A program made the translations under genes and the position numbers. Shown in pieces: positions 1 to 8,732 of a stretch of 64,000 nucleotides of DNA. The first letter of the stretch is position 1, and each line of letters opens with the position of its first letter. The DNA comes from Streptomyces sp. TRM70350 (lineage in GTDB: Bacteria; Actinomycetota; Actinomycetes; Streptomycetales; Streptomycetaceae): assembly GCF_019219825.1 (NCBI RefSeq), contig NZ_JAHUXH010000030.1:1-64000 (forward strand), written 5' to 3'. The notes below the pieces were generated by a model that worked only from the letters and a program-made list of their open reading frames with translations, did not search any database and was not told the DNA's origin.

Positions 1-285
1 GAGCACCGCCTGCGCGAACTCGGCGTTCTCCGACAGGAACCCGTAGCCGGGGTGGACGGCGTCCGCCCCGGACTCACGGGCCGCCCCGAGGACCTTGTCG
101 ATGTCGAGATAGCTGGTGGCCGGGGTGTCACCGCCCAGGGCGAACGCCTGGTCCGCGGCGCGGACATGGAGGGCGTCCCGGTCCGGGTCGGCGTACACGG
201 CCACGCTCGCGATCCCGGCGTCCCGGCAGGCCCGGGCCACGCGGACAGCGATTTCGCCACGGTTGGCGATGAGCACCCGGCGCAT
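1..285 (-). CDS. Acyl-CoA carboxylase alpha subunit, biotin carboxylase N-terminus (partial)
   Basis: This is the first 95 residues of a biotin carboxylase-type subunit; the rest lies beyond the left edge. The protein opens with VLIANRGEIAVRV and contains HPGYGFLSENAEFA, both hallmark motifs of the biotin carboxylase N-domain in acetyl/propionyl-CoA carboxylases. These enzymes carboxylate biotin with ATP and bicarbonate, the first step in making malonyl- or methylmalonyl-CoA extender units. The ATG lies 1 nt after the stop of the flavin reductase, so the two are probably translationally coupled. Such subunits occur in aromatic polyketide clusters (JadJ-like), where they raise precursor supply. 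Family assignment is firm; the exact substrate cannot be told. Confidence 0.93.
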   Translation of the reverse strand, partial: MRRVLIANRGEIAVRVARACRDAGIASVAVYADPDRDALHVRAADQAFALGGDTPATSYLDIDKVLGAARESGADAVHPGYGFLSENAEFAQAVL

Positions 286-286
286 G

Positions 287-862
287 TCAGGACACCCGGG
301 CCGGTGCCGGTGGCTCACCGGCCCGGCTGAACCGGCCGGCTCCGGTCTCCAGCGGGCCCAGCGACCCGTCGAAGAAGATCAGCGGCTCCTGGCCGTGCTG
401 GGGGGCGCCCAGCTCCACCACCTCGCCGATGACGATGTCGTGGTCCCCGGCCGCGTGTACGTCGACGGTGGTGCAGGCGATGTAGGCCAGGGCCTCGCTG
501 AGGGCCGGGAGTCCGTCCGCGGTGAAGTGGTGCGGGACACCCGCGAACGCGTCGGGCCGCTTGCCGGCGAAGTGGCGGGCGAGCGGCTGCTGACGCCCGG
601 ACAGGAAGTTCACGGTGAAGCCGCCGCTCTCCTGCAGCAGGCCGTGCAGCCGGGACTGCTTGTGCAGGCAGAACAGCACGAGCGGCGGTTCCAGCGAGAC
701 CGAGGTGAAGGAGTTGACGGTGGTGCCCTCGGCCCGGCCGCTCGGCCCGGTGGCGACCACCGTGACGCCGGTCGTGAACAAGCCGCACACGCGGCGCAGG
801 CTCAGCGGCTCGATGGGCTGTCGCTCAGGGGTGCGGGTCAGCGACCGCGCTGCTGCGGACAT
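287..862 (-). CDS. Flavin reductase (NAD(P)H:FAD/FMN oxidoreductase)
   Basis: A 191-residue protein of the flavin reductase-like (HpaC/ActVB) family. It carries the typical run RRVCGLFTTGVTVVAT, followed by GTTVNSFTSVSLEPPLVLFC and the later GRQQPLARHFAG segment. Family members use NAD(P)H to reduce free flavin, which diffuses to a partner oxygenase or halogenase. The halogenase gene lies 42 bp upstream in the same direction, so supplying FADH2 to it is the natural role. Three in-frame ATGs cluster at 877, 868 and 862; only the last has a well-spaced ribosome site (AAAGGG, 6 nt), so it was chosen. Confidence 0.9.
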   Translation of the reverse strand: MSAAARSLTRTPERQPIEPLSLRRVCGLFTTGVTVVATGPSGRAEGTTVNSFTSVSLEPPLVLFCLHKQSRLHGLLQESGGFTVNFLSGRQQPLARHFAGKRPDAFAGVPHHFTADGLPALSEALAYIACTTVDVHAAGDHDIVIGEVVELGAPQHGQEPLIFFDGSLGPLETGAGRFSRAGEPPAPARVS

Positions 863-904
863 GCTCATCCCTTTCATGGGGGTGTCGTGGGTGTGCCGCG
901 CGGA

Positions 905-2617
905 TCAGAGGAGCTTGCGGACCTTGGACCCGGCCTTGAGGATGCCGAGCAGGAACTCCCGGCCGACGCTGTTCATCTCCGACGGGGCCTGCACCGACGC
1001 CCAGAACAGGAAGCGGGCCATCGTCGGCACCGACGGGTAGATGAAGCGCCGCTTCTCGTCCTTCCAGCCGAAGACCGGGTTCACGATGGGCGACTCGCCC
1101 AGCACCTTGAAGATGATGTCGGCGGCCTCGTCGCCGGTGAGCGCGCCCGCCTCGTACTTCTCGCAGGTCTCCGCGGTGGTGTCCAGGATCCGCTTGAAGG
1201 AGTCGGACTGCGGCCACCACAGACCCGGGTACGGGACCTGCTCCAGGTCGTCGAAGTGCTCCTGGCGGCCGTCGCGGGCGTACGCCAGCCGGGCCCGGGT
1301 CAGCCGCATGGTGCCGGGGGTGATGAAGGAGCCCCACACCCGGAACACCGCGTTCCACAGGCGGAAGTGCGAGAAGGAGATGAAGGAACTGTTGACCAGT
1401 TCGTCGTTGTACTGGAGCAGGCCCTGCTCCAGCCGCTCGACGTACTCGAAGCGCTCGGCGGAGAAGTCGCCGTCCTTCAGCGCCGCGATCAGCCGGGAGG
1501 TCAGCGCGTCGACCACCTCGAAGGTGTTGGACAGGCCGCGGGAGAACAGCGCGTCGATGAAGCCGGCCGCGTGCGACATCAGGCACCAGCGGTCGCCGAT
1601 GGTCTGCTTCGAGGAGTACTGCAGCCGGTCCGTGGACACCCACTCGCGCACCCGCTGGGCACCGACGAACTGCCGCTTGACGGCCGGGTACTTGTCGAGG
1701 AAGAGCTGGAACTCCTGCTCCGGGGTGAGGTCCTTGGGCTTGGGGTAGGTGCGCTCGTCGATGGTCAGGCCGACGCTGCACAGCGGGTTGCGGGACTTGT
1801 CGTGGTTGTCGAACGGGATGATCCAGAACCAGCCGCGCTCGATCAGGTGGTGCAGGGTGCCGGTGTGCCAGTCGGCCGGCGGGCGCAGGTCCTTGGGGTG
1901 GCCGCTGACGTCGTCGAACCGCTTGACGCCGACGTAGTGCGTGAACAGCGAGCGGCTGTGGTGCTTGAAGCGGGCCGGCTTCTCCCGCAGGTCGAACTTG
2001 TCGGCGAGCGGCGAGCGGAAGCCGGAGGCGTCCACCAGGTACTTCGCCCGGTACTGCTCGGGCTGGGCGTTCGGGGCGGCGCTCCTGCCGGTGACGGTCA
2101 CGCCGTCGGCGTCGAAGTCGACCTCGCTCGCGCGCCAGTTCTGCCGGGGCACACAGCCGTACTTGATCGCCACGTGGAACATGAACGAGTCGCTGTCCTG
2201 GCGGAACATGTGGCTGTTCTGGTGGAAGATCTTCGGCAGCGCCAGCTGGGTGGCGGCCCGCGGGTCGGGCTCCTGGCCCACCTCGTGCTTGATGAAGCCG
2301 AAGTGCGCCTTGGTGCCGAAGGTCGGGCCGATGTCGCGGGTGGAGGCCTGGACGCTGGCCAGGCTCTTCAGCTCGGGGATGTCGTGCCGTTCGGAGAGGA
2401 TGTGGATCCACTCGACGAGCTGCGGGGTCATGGACTCGCCGATGGCGAAGCGCGGGTGGGCGGTCGCGTCGACCAGCAGAACCCGCGCGCCGTGCTGGGC
2501 CAGGATCGTGCCGGTCACGGAGCCGGCCAGGCCCGAGCCCAGGATGATGACGTCGAAGGTCATCTCCTCGGGTATGTGTGCCGCTTCCGTCGCGCCTTCG
2601 GTCATCTTCGTGACCAT
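905..2617 (-). CDS. FADH2-dependent halogenase
   Basis: A 570-residue flavin-dependent halogenase. An N-terminal Rossmann motif GSGLAG (about residues 27-32) binds FAD, and the halogenase signature WxWxIP is present as W263-F-W-I-I-P268. Length and the GESMTPQLVEW segment near residue 60 recall the CmlS/CndH type more than tryptophan halogenases; this comparison is from memory. The enzyme would oxidise chloride with a flavin hydroperoxide and chlorinate an electron-rich, probably polyketide-derived, substrate. The ATG at 2617 follows AGGAG by 7 nt. The mRNA must pass an intrinsic-terminator hairpin between its promoter and this start. The downstream flavin reductase is its likely electron donor. 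Confidence 0.93.
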   Translation of the reverse strand: MVTKMTEGATEAAHIPEEMTFDVIILGSGLAGSVTGTILAQHGARVLLVDATAHPRFAIGESMTPQLVEWIHILSERHDIPELKSLASVQASTRDIGPTFGTKAHFGFIKHEVGQEPDPRAATQLALPKIFHQNSHMFRQDSDSFMFHVAIKYGCVPRQNWRASEVDFDADGVTVTGRSAAPNAQPEQYRAKYLVDASGFRSPLADKFDLREKPARFKHHSRSLFTHYVGVKRFDDVSGHPKDLRPPADWHTGTLHHLIERGWFWIIPFDNHDKSRNPLCSVGLTIDERTYPKPKDLTPEQEFQLFLDKYPAVKRQFVGAQRVREWVSTDRLQYSSKQTIGDRWCLMSHAAGFIDALFSRGLSNTFEVVDALTSRLIAALKDGDFSAERFEYVERLEQGLLQYNDELVNSSFISFSHFRLWNAVFRVWGSFITPGTMRLTRARLAYARDGRQEHFDDLEQVPYPGLWWPQSDSFKRILDTTAETCEKYEAGALTGDEAADIIFKVLGESPIVNPVFGWKDEKRRFIYPSVPTMARFLFWASVQAPSEMNSVGREFLLGILKAGSKVRKLL

Positions 2618-2653
2618 GAGCTGTCTCCTTCTCCGGGGGCGGAATACCGCATG

Positions 2654-2686
2654 AAAAAAGGCCCTTCATTCGGAGAATGAAGAGCC
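2654..2686 (-). terminator. Leader terminator (candidate attenuator) of the halogenase operon
   Basis: A 12-bp stem with one mismatch (arms 2660-2671 and 2675-2686, 3-nt loop) followed on the minus strand by six U. It lies between the predicted halogenase promoter and the halogenase start, so transcripts must read through it. Confidence 0.85.
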
Positions 2687-2718
2687 GTGAAAAAAGGCGT
2701 GAGGCAACCGCTGAATTA

Positions 2719-2747
2719 AGCGTGACAGGTTTTGGCCAGAGGGTCAA
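2719..2747 (-). promoter_or_regulatory. Predicted halogenase promoter, shared motif copy 1
   Basis: On the minus strand TTGACC (2742-2747) is followed after 17 bp by CACGCT (2719-2724), with TGT directly before the -10. The -35 overlaps the end of the MarR gene. The same arrangement recurs at 11370, 17351 and 18737. Confidence 0.7.
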
Positions 2748-3751
2748 CCCCTGGCCGGAACGGTCGACTTGGCTTTTCCGGAAAGGGCGCTTCCGGAATG
2801 CTCACCGGAATGCCCGCCCGAAAGCGTCGTCGGTTCCAGAAGTTTCAGCAGCAGCGCCCGCAGTTCGTCCTCGCCGCCGGGACCGAGCATGGCGGCCACG
2901 TCGTCCGCGAGTTCCTGTACGGCCGCGGTGACGACGGCGAGTTTCTCCCGGCCCTCGTCGGTCACCTCGAGTGCGTACCGGCGCCGGTCGTGCGGGTCGC
3001 GGCCGCGGCGTACGAGGCCCTGCTCGACGAGTTCGTCCACGAGCTGGGACACGGCCGGACCGGTGATGGCGAGGTGCTCCGCGAGCTGCTGCTGGGAACA
3101 CGGGCCGGAGGCGACGAGCGCGGACAGGGGACCGTAGTGGCGGACGCGCAGTCCGGTGCCGGTGAGCTTGTCGTCGCCGTGCCGGCGCAGCCGGAAGTGG
3201 ACCTGCGCCACCAGGTACTCGGTGCCCTGCACCAGCGGCCGCGCCGACTCGGGCAGCAGCCGGGTGAGCAGTTCGTCGAGCCGGGCGGTCTCCTGGGGGG
3301 TGAGGACGGCGGTCAGGTGCGCGTCCCGCTCGGCCACGGCCCGGCGCATGGCCTCCAGCGCGCCTCGGCCCCGGTCGGTCAGGGAGAGCACGTACTGGCG
3401 CCGGTTGTCGGGGTTGCGGGTGCGCTGGACCTCGCCGCGGGCCTCCAGGCGGTCGATGACCTGGACCATGATGGTGCGGTTGATGCCGAGGCGCTCGGCG
3501 AGGTCGAGCTGGGACGCCCAGTCCTGGCCGGCGAGGGCGTCGAGGACTAGGAAGTCCCGGGAGTCGGTGTCGGTGCCGTCGGGGGTGGCGGAGAACTGCG
3601 CGTAAACCCGGCGCAGGAGGTAGCTGACATAGCCCGTGAGCGACTCCGGGAGCACTCCCGGGACCTCGGCGGTCTCCTCGGTCCGCGTCACGGGAACCGC
3701 CGGATCCCCGTGGCTCGCCGGTTCCTGGGTCTCGTCGCGTGCACGCCGCAA
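2744..3751 (-). CDS. Tandem MarR-family transcriptional regulator (two MarR domains fused)
   Basis: A 335-residue protein made of two MarR units in tandem. The first (roughly residues 35-170) contains LAERLGINRTIMVQVIDRLE and the wing RTRNPDNRRQYVLSLTDRG. The second (roughly 200-320) contains LAEHLAITGPAVSQLVDELV and RRGRDPHDRRRYALEVTDEG. Ordinary MarR proteins are about 150 residues and dimerise, so this could act as a covalent pseudo-dimer. No ATG or GTG is well placed; TTG at 3751 follows AGGAGG by 7 nt and was chosen. A TATACT-like -10 lies at 3769-3774. It probably controls cluster genes such as the exporter or the halogenase; that is inference. Confidence 0.88.
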   Translation of the reverse strand: MRRARDETQEPASHGDPAVPVTRTEETAEVPGVLPESLTGYVSYLLRRVYAQFSATPDGTDTDSRDFLVLDALAGQDWASQLDLAERLGINRTIMVQVIDRLEARGEVQRTRNPDNRRQYVLSLTDRGRGALEAMRRAVAERDAHLTAVLTPQETARLDELLTRLLPESARPLVQGTEYLVAQVHFRLRRHGDDKLTGTGLRVRHYGPLSALVASGPCSQQQLAEHLAITGPAVSQLVDELVEQGLVRRGRDPHDRRRYALEVTDEGREKLAVVTAAVQELADDVAAMLGPGGEDELRALLLKLLEPTTLSGGHSGEHSGSALSGKAKSTVPARG

Positions 3752-3778
3752 AACAGCACCTCCTGCCCGAGTATAAGT

Positions 3779-3811
3779 GCGGTGCACCCGCCGTCCCCTC
3801 GGGTGCACCGC
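3779..3811. terminator. Inverted repeat between methyltransferase and MarR genes
   Basis: A perfect 12-bp inverted repeat (arms 3779-3790 and 3800-3811, 9-nt loop) just after the O-methyltransferase stop. There is no T-run on the minus strand, so it may be a weak terminator or an operator overlapping the MarR promoter. Confidence 0.55.
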
Positions 3812-3822
3812 GGCCTGGAATG

Positions 3823-4908
3823 TCAGTGGGCGGCGTCCTCCCGGACCAGCTCCAGCACCGACCGGACACCGGCCGCCTGGCTCCCGGCCCGGAAAACGCC
3901 GGTGAGCTTCAGGCCTGCCCGGGCGGCGAGGCGGGCGAGGTCGTCGACGCCGCGTTCCACACCGGCGAAGTAGGCGAGCATCCTCAGGTCCATGGCGGTC
4001 TCGGGGCGCTCGCCGGTCTCCTCGATGACCAGGACCCGGCCGCCGTCCGCGACGGCGTCGGCGCAGCGGCCCAGGATGCGCAGGGCGTCGTCGTCGGACC
4101 AGTTGTGCAGGACGGAGGAGAGGATGTAGCCGCCGCCACCGGCGGGAAGCTCGTCGAAGAAGCTGCCGCCGACGACCTCGGCCCGGTCGGCCAGGCCCAG
4201 CGCCCGGAAGTGGTCCGCGGCGCGGGCGGCGGTGGCCTTGAGGTCGACGACCGTGCCGCGCAGCGCCGGGTGGGCCGCGAGCAGCCCGCCGAGCAGGACG
4301 CCGCTGCCGCCACCGAGGTCGTAGACGTGGCCCAGCGCGGCCCAGTCGTAGGCGGCGGCGATGGAGGGCACGTCCCGGGCCAGGTTGTCCGCCATGATCG
4401 CGTCGAACGACTCGGCCAGCGCCCGGTCGGCCGCCAGGTCCTCCCAGTACGGCAGGCCGTAGCGGACGGCGTAGGCGGGCTCGCCGGTGCGCACCACGTG
4501 GGCCAGTTCGACGAGGCTGAGGTCACCGCGGCCGAGGGCTCCGCCGAGGTCGACGAGCCGGTGCTGGCCGCCGGGGTGGTCGGTACGCAGCTGCTCCCCG
4601 AGGCCGGTCAGCCCGTACGTCCCGCCGCCGAAGGTGAGGACGCCTACGGTGACGAGGTGCCGCAGGACCCGCTCCAGCGCCCCGGCGTGCAGTTGCTCGG
4701 CCCGGGCGATGTCCTCGGCGGTGGCGCGGCCGGCGGCGATGTGGTCGGCGACCCGGTAGGTGGCGGCCACCCGCACGGCCATGGGCGTCACGAGGTCGGC
4801 GAGCTCCCACACGGCGAGGGAACGGTTCTCCGGCCCACTGTTCGACATGCGGATCTCTGTTCCCTCGTTGGTCTGCTCGGTGTGTGCGTTCCGCGAGATC
4901 TGGGGCAT
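3823..4908 (-). CDS. SAM-dependent O-methyltransferase (acetylserotonin/DnrK type)
   Basis: A 361-residue class I O-methyltransferase of the dimeric small-molecule type. An N-terminal winged-helix dimerisation domain covers about residues 30-110, then the SAM-binding motif VYDLGGGSGVLLGGLLAAHP appears near the middle. ILSSVLHNWSDDDALRIL carries the catalytic-region His-Asn-Trp-Ser-Asp seen in DnrK and related aromatic polyketide O-methyltransferases. Likely reaction: methylation of a phenolic hydroxyl on the cluster product. The ATG at 4908 has GAGG 7 nt upstream; a second ATG at residue 21 is less well spaced. It follows the MFS gene in the same direction. Confidence 0.9.
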   Translation of the reverse strand: MPQISRNAHTEQTNEGTEIRMSNSGPENRSLAVWELADLVTPMAVRVAATYRVADHIAAGRATAEDIARAEQLHAGALERVLRHLVTVGVLTFGGGTYGLTGLGEQLRTDHPGGQHRLVDLGGALGRGDLSLVELAHVVRTGEPAYAVRYGLPYWEDLAADRALAESFDAIMADNLARDVPSIAAAYDWAALGHVYDLGGGSGVLLGGLLAAHPALRGTVVDLKATAARAADHFRALGLADRAEVVGGSFFDELPAGGGGYILSSVLHNWSDDDALRILGRCADAVADGGRVLVIEETGERPETAMDLRMLAYFAGVERGVDDLARLAARAGLKLTGVFRAGSQAAGVRSVLELVREDAAH

Positions 4909-4996
4909 CTCGACGCCTCTTTTCCGGGCTCGGGGTGTGTGGGGGAGAGGGCCGGCGGCCCCGCCGCGGGGGGAGAGGCGGGGCCGCCGGGGCGGG

Positions 4997-6469
4997 TCAC
5001 AGGGCGACGGGGGGCTGAGCCCCGTCCCGCTGCGGCTGGGGTGCCGACTTCGGCGCGGTGACCAGCGCCGTCAGCAGGGCCAGCAGGTAGAGACCGCCAC
5101 CGAGCAGGAAGCCGTACGAGTAGCCGGTGGTCAGCGCGTCGGGCGTGCCGGGGTCGGACTCGTTCTGCGTGACCACGGCCGCCGCCGCGGCCAGCGTGGC
5201 GAGACCGACCGCGCCACCGATCTGCTGCGCGGTGTTGATCAGGCCGGACGCGGCGCCGGTCTCCTGCGGCGCGACCCCGCGGACGCTGATGATGGTGACG
5301 GCCACGAAGACCATGCCGAGGCCGAGACCGGAGACCAGCTGCGCGGGCAGCAGGGCGACCCAGGGGTTCTGGCCCGGGGCCAGCAGGCTGAACCAGACCA
5401 TGCCGAGGACGCCGACGGTCAGGCCGACGGAGATCACCGTGCGCTCGGACAGCCGGGCCAGCAGCTGCGGGCCAAGGGCACCGGCCGCGAGCAGCATGCC
5501 CACCGCGTACGGCAGGTAGGCGACGCCGGTGACCATCGGGTCGTAGCCCTTGACCACCTGCATGTAGAGGGTCAGGAAGTAGAAGGTGGCGAGCATGCCC
5601 GCGCCGACCAGGAACATCACCAGGTTGGCGCCGAGCCGGCCCCTGTCGGCCAGCACACCGCCGGGGATCATCGGCGCCCGCGCGGTGCGCTGGATGGCGA
5701 CGAAGGCGATCAGCAGGACCAGCGCGACACCGAGGGCGATCATCGTGTTGCTGTCGTCGAGCCCCTCCTCACCGGCGCGGGTGATGCCGTAGACGAGGGC
5801 GCCGAAGCCGAAGGTGGCCGTGAAGGCGCCCGGCACGTCGATCTTGCCGCGCTCGCGGCCGCCCTCGACGAGGACGCCGGTGCCGACCAGGACGGCAAGG
5901 GCGATCGGGATGTTGACGAACATCACCCAGCGCCAGTTCAGGTACTCGGTCAGCGCGCCGCCGAGCAGCAGGCCGACGACCGAGCCGAGGCCGCCCATCG
6001 CGCCGTACACACCGAGCGCCTTGTTGCGGGCCGGGCCCGCCGGGAAGGTGGTGGCCAGCAGGGACAGCGCGGTGGGCGCGGCGATGGCGGCGCCCAGACC
6101 CTGCAGCAGCCGGGCGGTGATCAGCAGTCCGCCGGTGGTGGCCAGGCCGCCGAGCAGGGAGGCGGCGGTGAAGATGACCAGGCCGATCCGGAAGACCCGC
6201 CGGCGGCCGAACAGGTCACCGGCGCGGCCACCGGCCAGCAGCAGTCCGCCGAAGGCCAGGGCGTAGGCGGTGACCACCCAGCCGAGACCGGCCTCGCTGA
6301 GGCCGAGGGCGCTCTGCATGCTGGGCAGGGCCACCGCCACGATGGTGTTGTCCAGAACGAGCATCAGCTGTGCTGCCGCGATGACCAGCAGCGCAAGGCC
6401 GAGCTTGCCGTCCTTCTGCGGCGGTGCCGCGGCCCTGGGGACGGCCTGGGTGCGGTCTTGCAGCGACAT
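4997..6469 (-). CDS. MFS drug/proton antiporter, DHA2 (EmrB/QacA) family
   Basis: A 490-residue polytopic membrane protein with the DHA2 signature LDNTIVAVALPSM in the first helix and GGRAGDLFGRRRVF in the first cytoplasmic loop (motif A). It ends with a short hydrophilic tail. Such transporters export hydrophobic antibiotics in exchange for protons, and its position among tailoring genes fits self-resistance and export of the cluster product. The ATG at 6469 has GGAG 7 nt upstream; the reading frame is open further upstream but without a ribosome site. It lies 90 bp after the hemerythrin-like gene and is probably co-transcribed. Confidence 0.93.
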   Translation of the reverse strand: MSLQDRTQAVPRAAAPPQKDGKLGLALLVIAAAQLMLVLDNTIVAVALPSMQSALGLSEAGLGWVVTAYALAFGGLLLAGGRAGDLFGRRRVFRIGLVIFTAASLLGGLATTGGLLITARLLQGLGAAIAAPTALSLLATTFPAGPARNKALGVYGAMGGLGSVVGLLLGGALTEYLNWRWVMFVNIPIALAVLVGTGVLVEGGRERGKIDVPGAFTATFGFGALVYGITRAGEEGLDDSNTMIALGVALVLLIAFVAIQRTARAPMIPGGVLADRGRLGANLVMFLVGAGMLATFYFLTLYMQVVKGYDPMVTGVAYLPYAVGMLLAAGALGPQLLARLSERTVISVGLTVGVLGMVWFSLLAPGQNPWVALLPAQLVSGLGLGMVFVAVTIISVRGVAPQETGAASGLINTAQQIGGAVGLATLAAAAAVVTQNESDPGTPDALTTGYSYGFLLGGGLYLLALLTALVTAPKSAPQPQRDGAQPPVAL

Positions 6470-6559
6470 GAGCTCTCTCCGATGTCTGGGTCGGGGGTGG
6501 TACGACGGGGGCCCGGGGGTGCGGGAAGCGGAGGCGCCCCCGGGCATGGGGGCCCTGTG

Positions 6560-7219
6560 TCAGCGGGCGGCGGTGCCGGCCCGGGTGCCCCAGATGTCCA
6601 GCGCCTCGTAGGCGGCGCGCCACTCGGTCTCGTAGGCGTTGCGGAGCTGCTCGGGCATCTTGCCGAGGATTCCGGCGACCTTGGCGACGTCCATGTCGTC
6701 GAGCAGCCAGGGCAGGTAGCGGCGGGAGTCGTCGCCGACGCGGGTGCGCTGCTCGGCGCTGAAGGCGGCCCACTGCTCCGCGGTCATGGTGATGTCCATC
6801 AGCTGCAGCGCGTCGCGCTCCTCGTGGTCGAGGTGGCCGCTGAGCCGGGTGTAGAGGGTGTCGGTCAGGCCGCCGAGGCGCTCCAGACCGGAGTCCCGGT
6901 CGGCGAGGGCGGCGTCGATGTCGGCGAGCAGCGGGTCGATGACCGCGTGCTCGGCCTCCATGTCGTCCAGCAGGGCCAGTTCGGCGGGCTTGCCCGCGAG
7001 CGCCTGCTGCATCACCGGCCACACGGTGACGTCCTCGGAGGTGTGGTGGATCGTCAGGAACTTCTTGAACAGCTCCCAGCCGACCGCGGTGCTCAGCACA
7101 TGACGGGGGTCCTCGTCGACCCGGGCCGTGATCCGCGCGATCCGCTCCAGCTCGCGCCGGAGGGCGTCGTGGATCGCGAACATCATCGTCATGTCGTGGT
7201 TCTTGAACTCCTGACTCAT
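6560..7219 (-). CDS. Hemerythrin HHE-type cation-binding protein
   Basis: A 219-residue mainly helical protein. Conserved histidines and acids expected of an HHE hemerythrin domain are visible: IHDALRRELERIA early on, LTIHHTSEDVTVWPVM near residue 60, MEAEHAVIDPLL near residue 95 and LSGHLDHEERDAL near residue 130. These would form a di-iron O2- or NO-binding site. Similar proteins sit next to exporters or redox enzymes in Streptomyces clusters, with roles mostly undefined. The ATG at 7219 has GGGAG 6 nt upstream. It is probably the first gene of an operon with the MFS exporter and the O-methyltransferase. Confidence 0.85.
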   Translation of the reverse strand: MSQEFKNHDMTMMFAIHDALRRELERIARITARVDEDPRHVLSTAVGWELFKKFLTIHHTSEDVTVWPVMQQALAGKPAELALLDDMEAEHAVIDPLLADIDAALADRDSGLERLGGLTDTLYTRLSGHLDHEERDALQLMDITMTAEQWAAFSAEQRTRVGDDSRRYLPWLLDDMDVAKVAGILGKMPEQLRNAYETEWRAAYEALDIWGTRAGTAAR

Positions 7220-7284
7220 CACTGTCTCCCTCAGTGCCTCACTGCTGCGTTGCCGTACCGCGAGAGTATCGTCAACTTGCTTAT

Positions 7285-7338
7285 CTATCAACGTACATAA
7301 CTAGCAGCTTCCCAACCATCAACTGCCCAATAACTAGC
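7285..7338 (-). promoter_or_regulatory. Two direct repeats in the promoter region of the hemerythrin/exporter operon
   Basis: On the minus strand GCTAGTTAT followed by GTTGAT occurs twice (7316-7338 and 7285-7305), with inner spacers of 6 and 4 bp. This A/T-rich stretch stands out in high-GC DNA and lies 66 bp before the hemerythrin start. It is a candidate operator, possibly for the double MarR regulator. Confidence 0.5.
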
Positions 7339-7360
7339 GAACGGGCAGGTCAGGGCAGGG

Positions 7361-8665
7361 TCAACGGGTCCCGGCGGACTGCAGCACCGGCTCTTCTTGG
7401 CCGATTCCGGATGGGTTGTCGGCCGGATCCAGATCCCCCGCACCCCGGCGGATCCAGCTCAGCGCCGGCGAGGTGGCGGCCGTGGTCAGCAGGGCCATCA
7501 GCACGAGGATCGTGAACAGGTCGGGCCCGATGACCCCGAGGCCGAGGCCGATGTTCAGCACGACCAGCTCGGTCAGACCGCGGCAGTTCATCAGCGCGCC
7601 GATGGACATCGCGTCCCGCCAGCCCTGGCCCGCGAGCCGGGCCGCGACCGAGCCGCCGCCCCACTTGCCGAGCACGGCGACGGCGAGCACGGCGCCCGCC
7701 CACAGCCACTGCGCCCAGGCGCCGCCCAGCAGCGACACGTCGGTCCTCAGGCCGGTGCTGACGAAGAACAGCGGCAGCAGCACGGGCACCGTGAACGCCC
7801 CCACGCGAGCCGCGGAGGCCTCGATCCTCCGTCGGCCACGCGGGCTGATCACGCCGAACAGGAACGCGCCGAACAGCGCGTGCACACCGATCCGGTCGGT
7901 GGCGTACGCGCTCAGGCACAGCCCGCTGAACAGCACGACCAGCACCACACCGTCGCCGTACTTGCGCTCCGCCCGCCCGGCCCACCGGTTCAGCAGCGGA
8001 CGCACGGCACAGAACATGGCCAGCGTGAAGGCCGCGGCGTACGCGGCGGTGGTGACCGCATCCATCGGCGAGCTGCTCTTCGTCACCGCGACCACGGCCG
8101 CCAGCAGGCACCAGGCGGTCACGTCGTCCACCGCCGCGCACGCCATGGCGAGCGCCCCCACCCGGGTGCGGTACAGGCCCCGGTCGGTGAGGATGCGCGC
8201 CAGGACGGGGAAGGCGGTGATGCTCATCGACACCGCGATGAACAGCACGAACGCGAGCTTGTCGGTGCCCGCCGGGGCGAAGGTCCCGTACATGCCGAAG
8301 GCCAGCAGGGTGCCGAGTGCCAGCGGCACGGCGATGCTGGCCTGCGACACGGCCACGGCCGTACGGCTGTGCCCGCGCAGCGCCTTGAGGTCCAGTTCCA
8401 GCCCGACGAGGAACATGAAGGCGAGCAGCCCGATGTTGCCCAGCACGCCGATGTACGGCAGGACGGACTGCGGGAAGAGCCAGGCCTGCGCGTCGGGCCA
8501 CAGCCAGCCCAGCAGCGAGGGACCGAACAGGATGCCGACGACGATCTCGCCCACCACGGGCGGCTGCCCGAGCCGCCGCACGAGCTGGGCACCTGCTCTG
8601 CAGGCGAGGATCACCGCGGGCACGGCGATCAGCAGACCGGGAAGGGGATCGGGAACAGCGGCCAT
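7361..8665 (-). CDS. Cation/proton antiporter (CPA2 family)
   Basis: A 434-residue membrane protein of the monovalent cation:proton antiporter-2 family. It shows about a dozen hydrophobic segments, GQPPVVGEIVVGILFGPSLLG near the start and ACAAVDDVTAWCLLA with the paired acidic residues used in ion exchange. ATG at 8665 was preferred over the overlapping GTG at 8668 because AGGAG sits 7 nt upstream. Antiporters of this family occur in several Streptomyces aromatic polyketide clusters, where roles in export or resistance are proposed. It appears to be the last gene of the operon starting at 11246. Confidence 0.9.
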   Translation of the reverse strand: MAAVPDPLPGLLIAVPAVILACRAGAQLVRRLGQPPVVGEIVVGILFGPSLLGWLWPDAQAWLFPQSVLPYIGVLGNIGLLAFMFLVGLELDLKALRGHSRTAVAVSQASIAVPLALGTLLAFGMYGTFAPAGTDKLAFVLFIAVSMSITAFPVLARILTDRGLYRTRVGALAMACAAVDDVTAWCLLAAVVAVTKSSSPMDAVTTAAYAAAFTLAMFCAVRPLLNRWAGRAERKYGDGVVLVVLFSGLCLSAYATDRIGVHALFGAFLFGVISPRGRRRIEASAARVGAFTVPVLLPLFFVSTGLRTDVSLLGGAWAQWLWAGAVLAVAVLGKWGGGSVAARLAGQGWRDAMSIGALMNCRGLTELVVLNIGLGLGVIGPDLFTILVLMALLTTAATSPALSWIRRGAGDLDPADNPSGIGQEEPVLQSAGTR

Positions 8666-8732
8666 CACACGTCTCCTGAGGAGGCTTCGGGGAAGGGAAA
8701 GCGCGCGGGTGTCCGTTGCCGCCGGAACACCC

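Noticed and set aside
116..2680. Long open frame of 854 codons on the plus strand
   Set aside because: It is the antisense shadow of the halogenase and flavin reductase genes; composition is Arg/Gly/Val-rich without any domain.
4760..7300. Long open frame of 846 codons on the plus strand
   Set aside because: Antisense to the MFS and hemerythrin genes, caused by high GC; low-complexity product.
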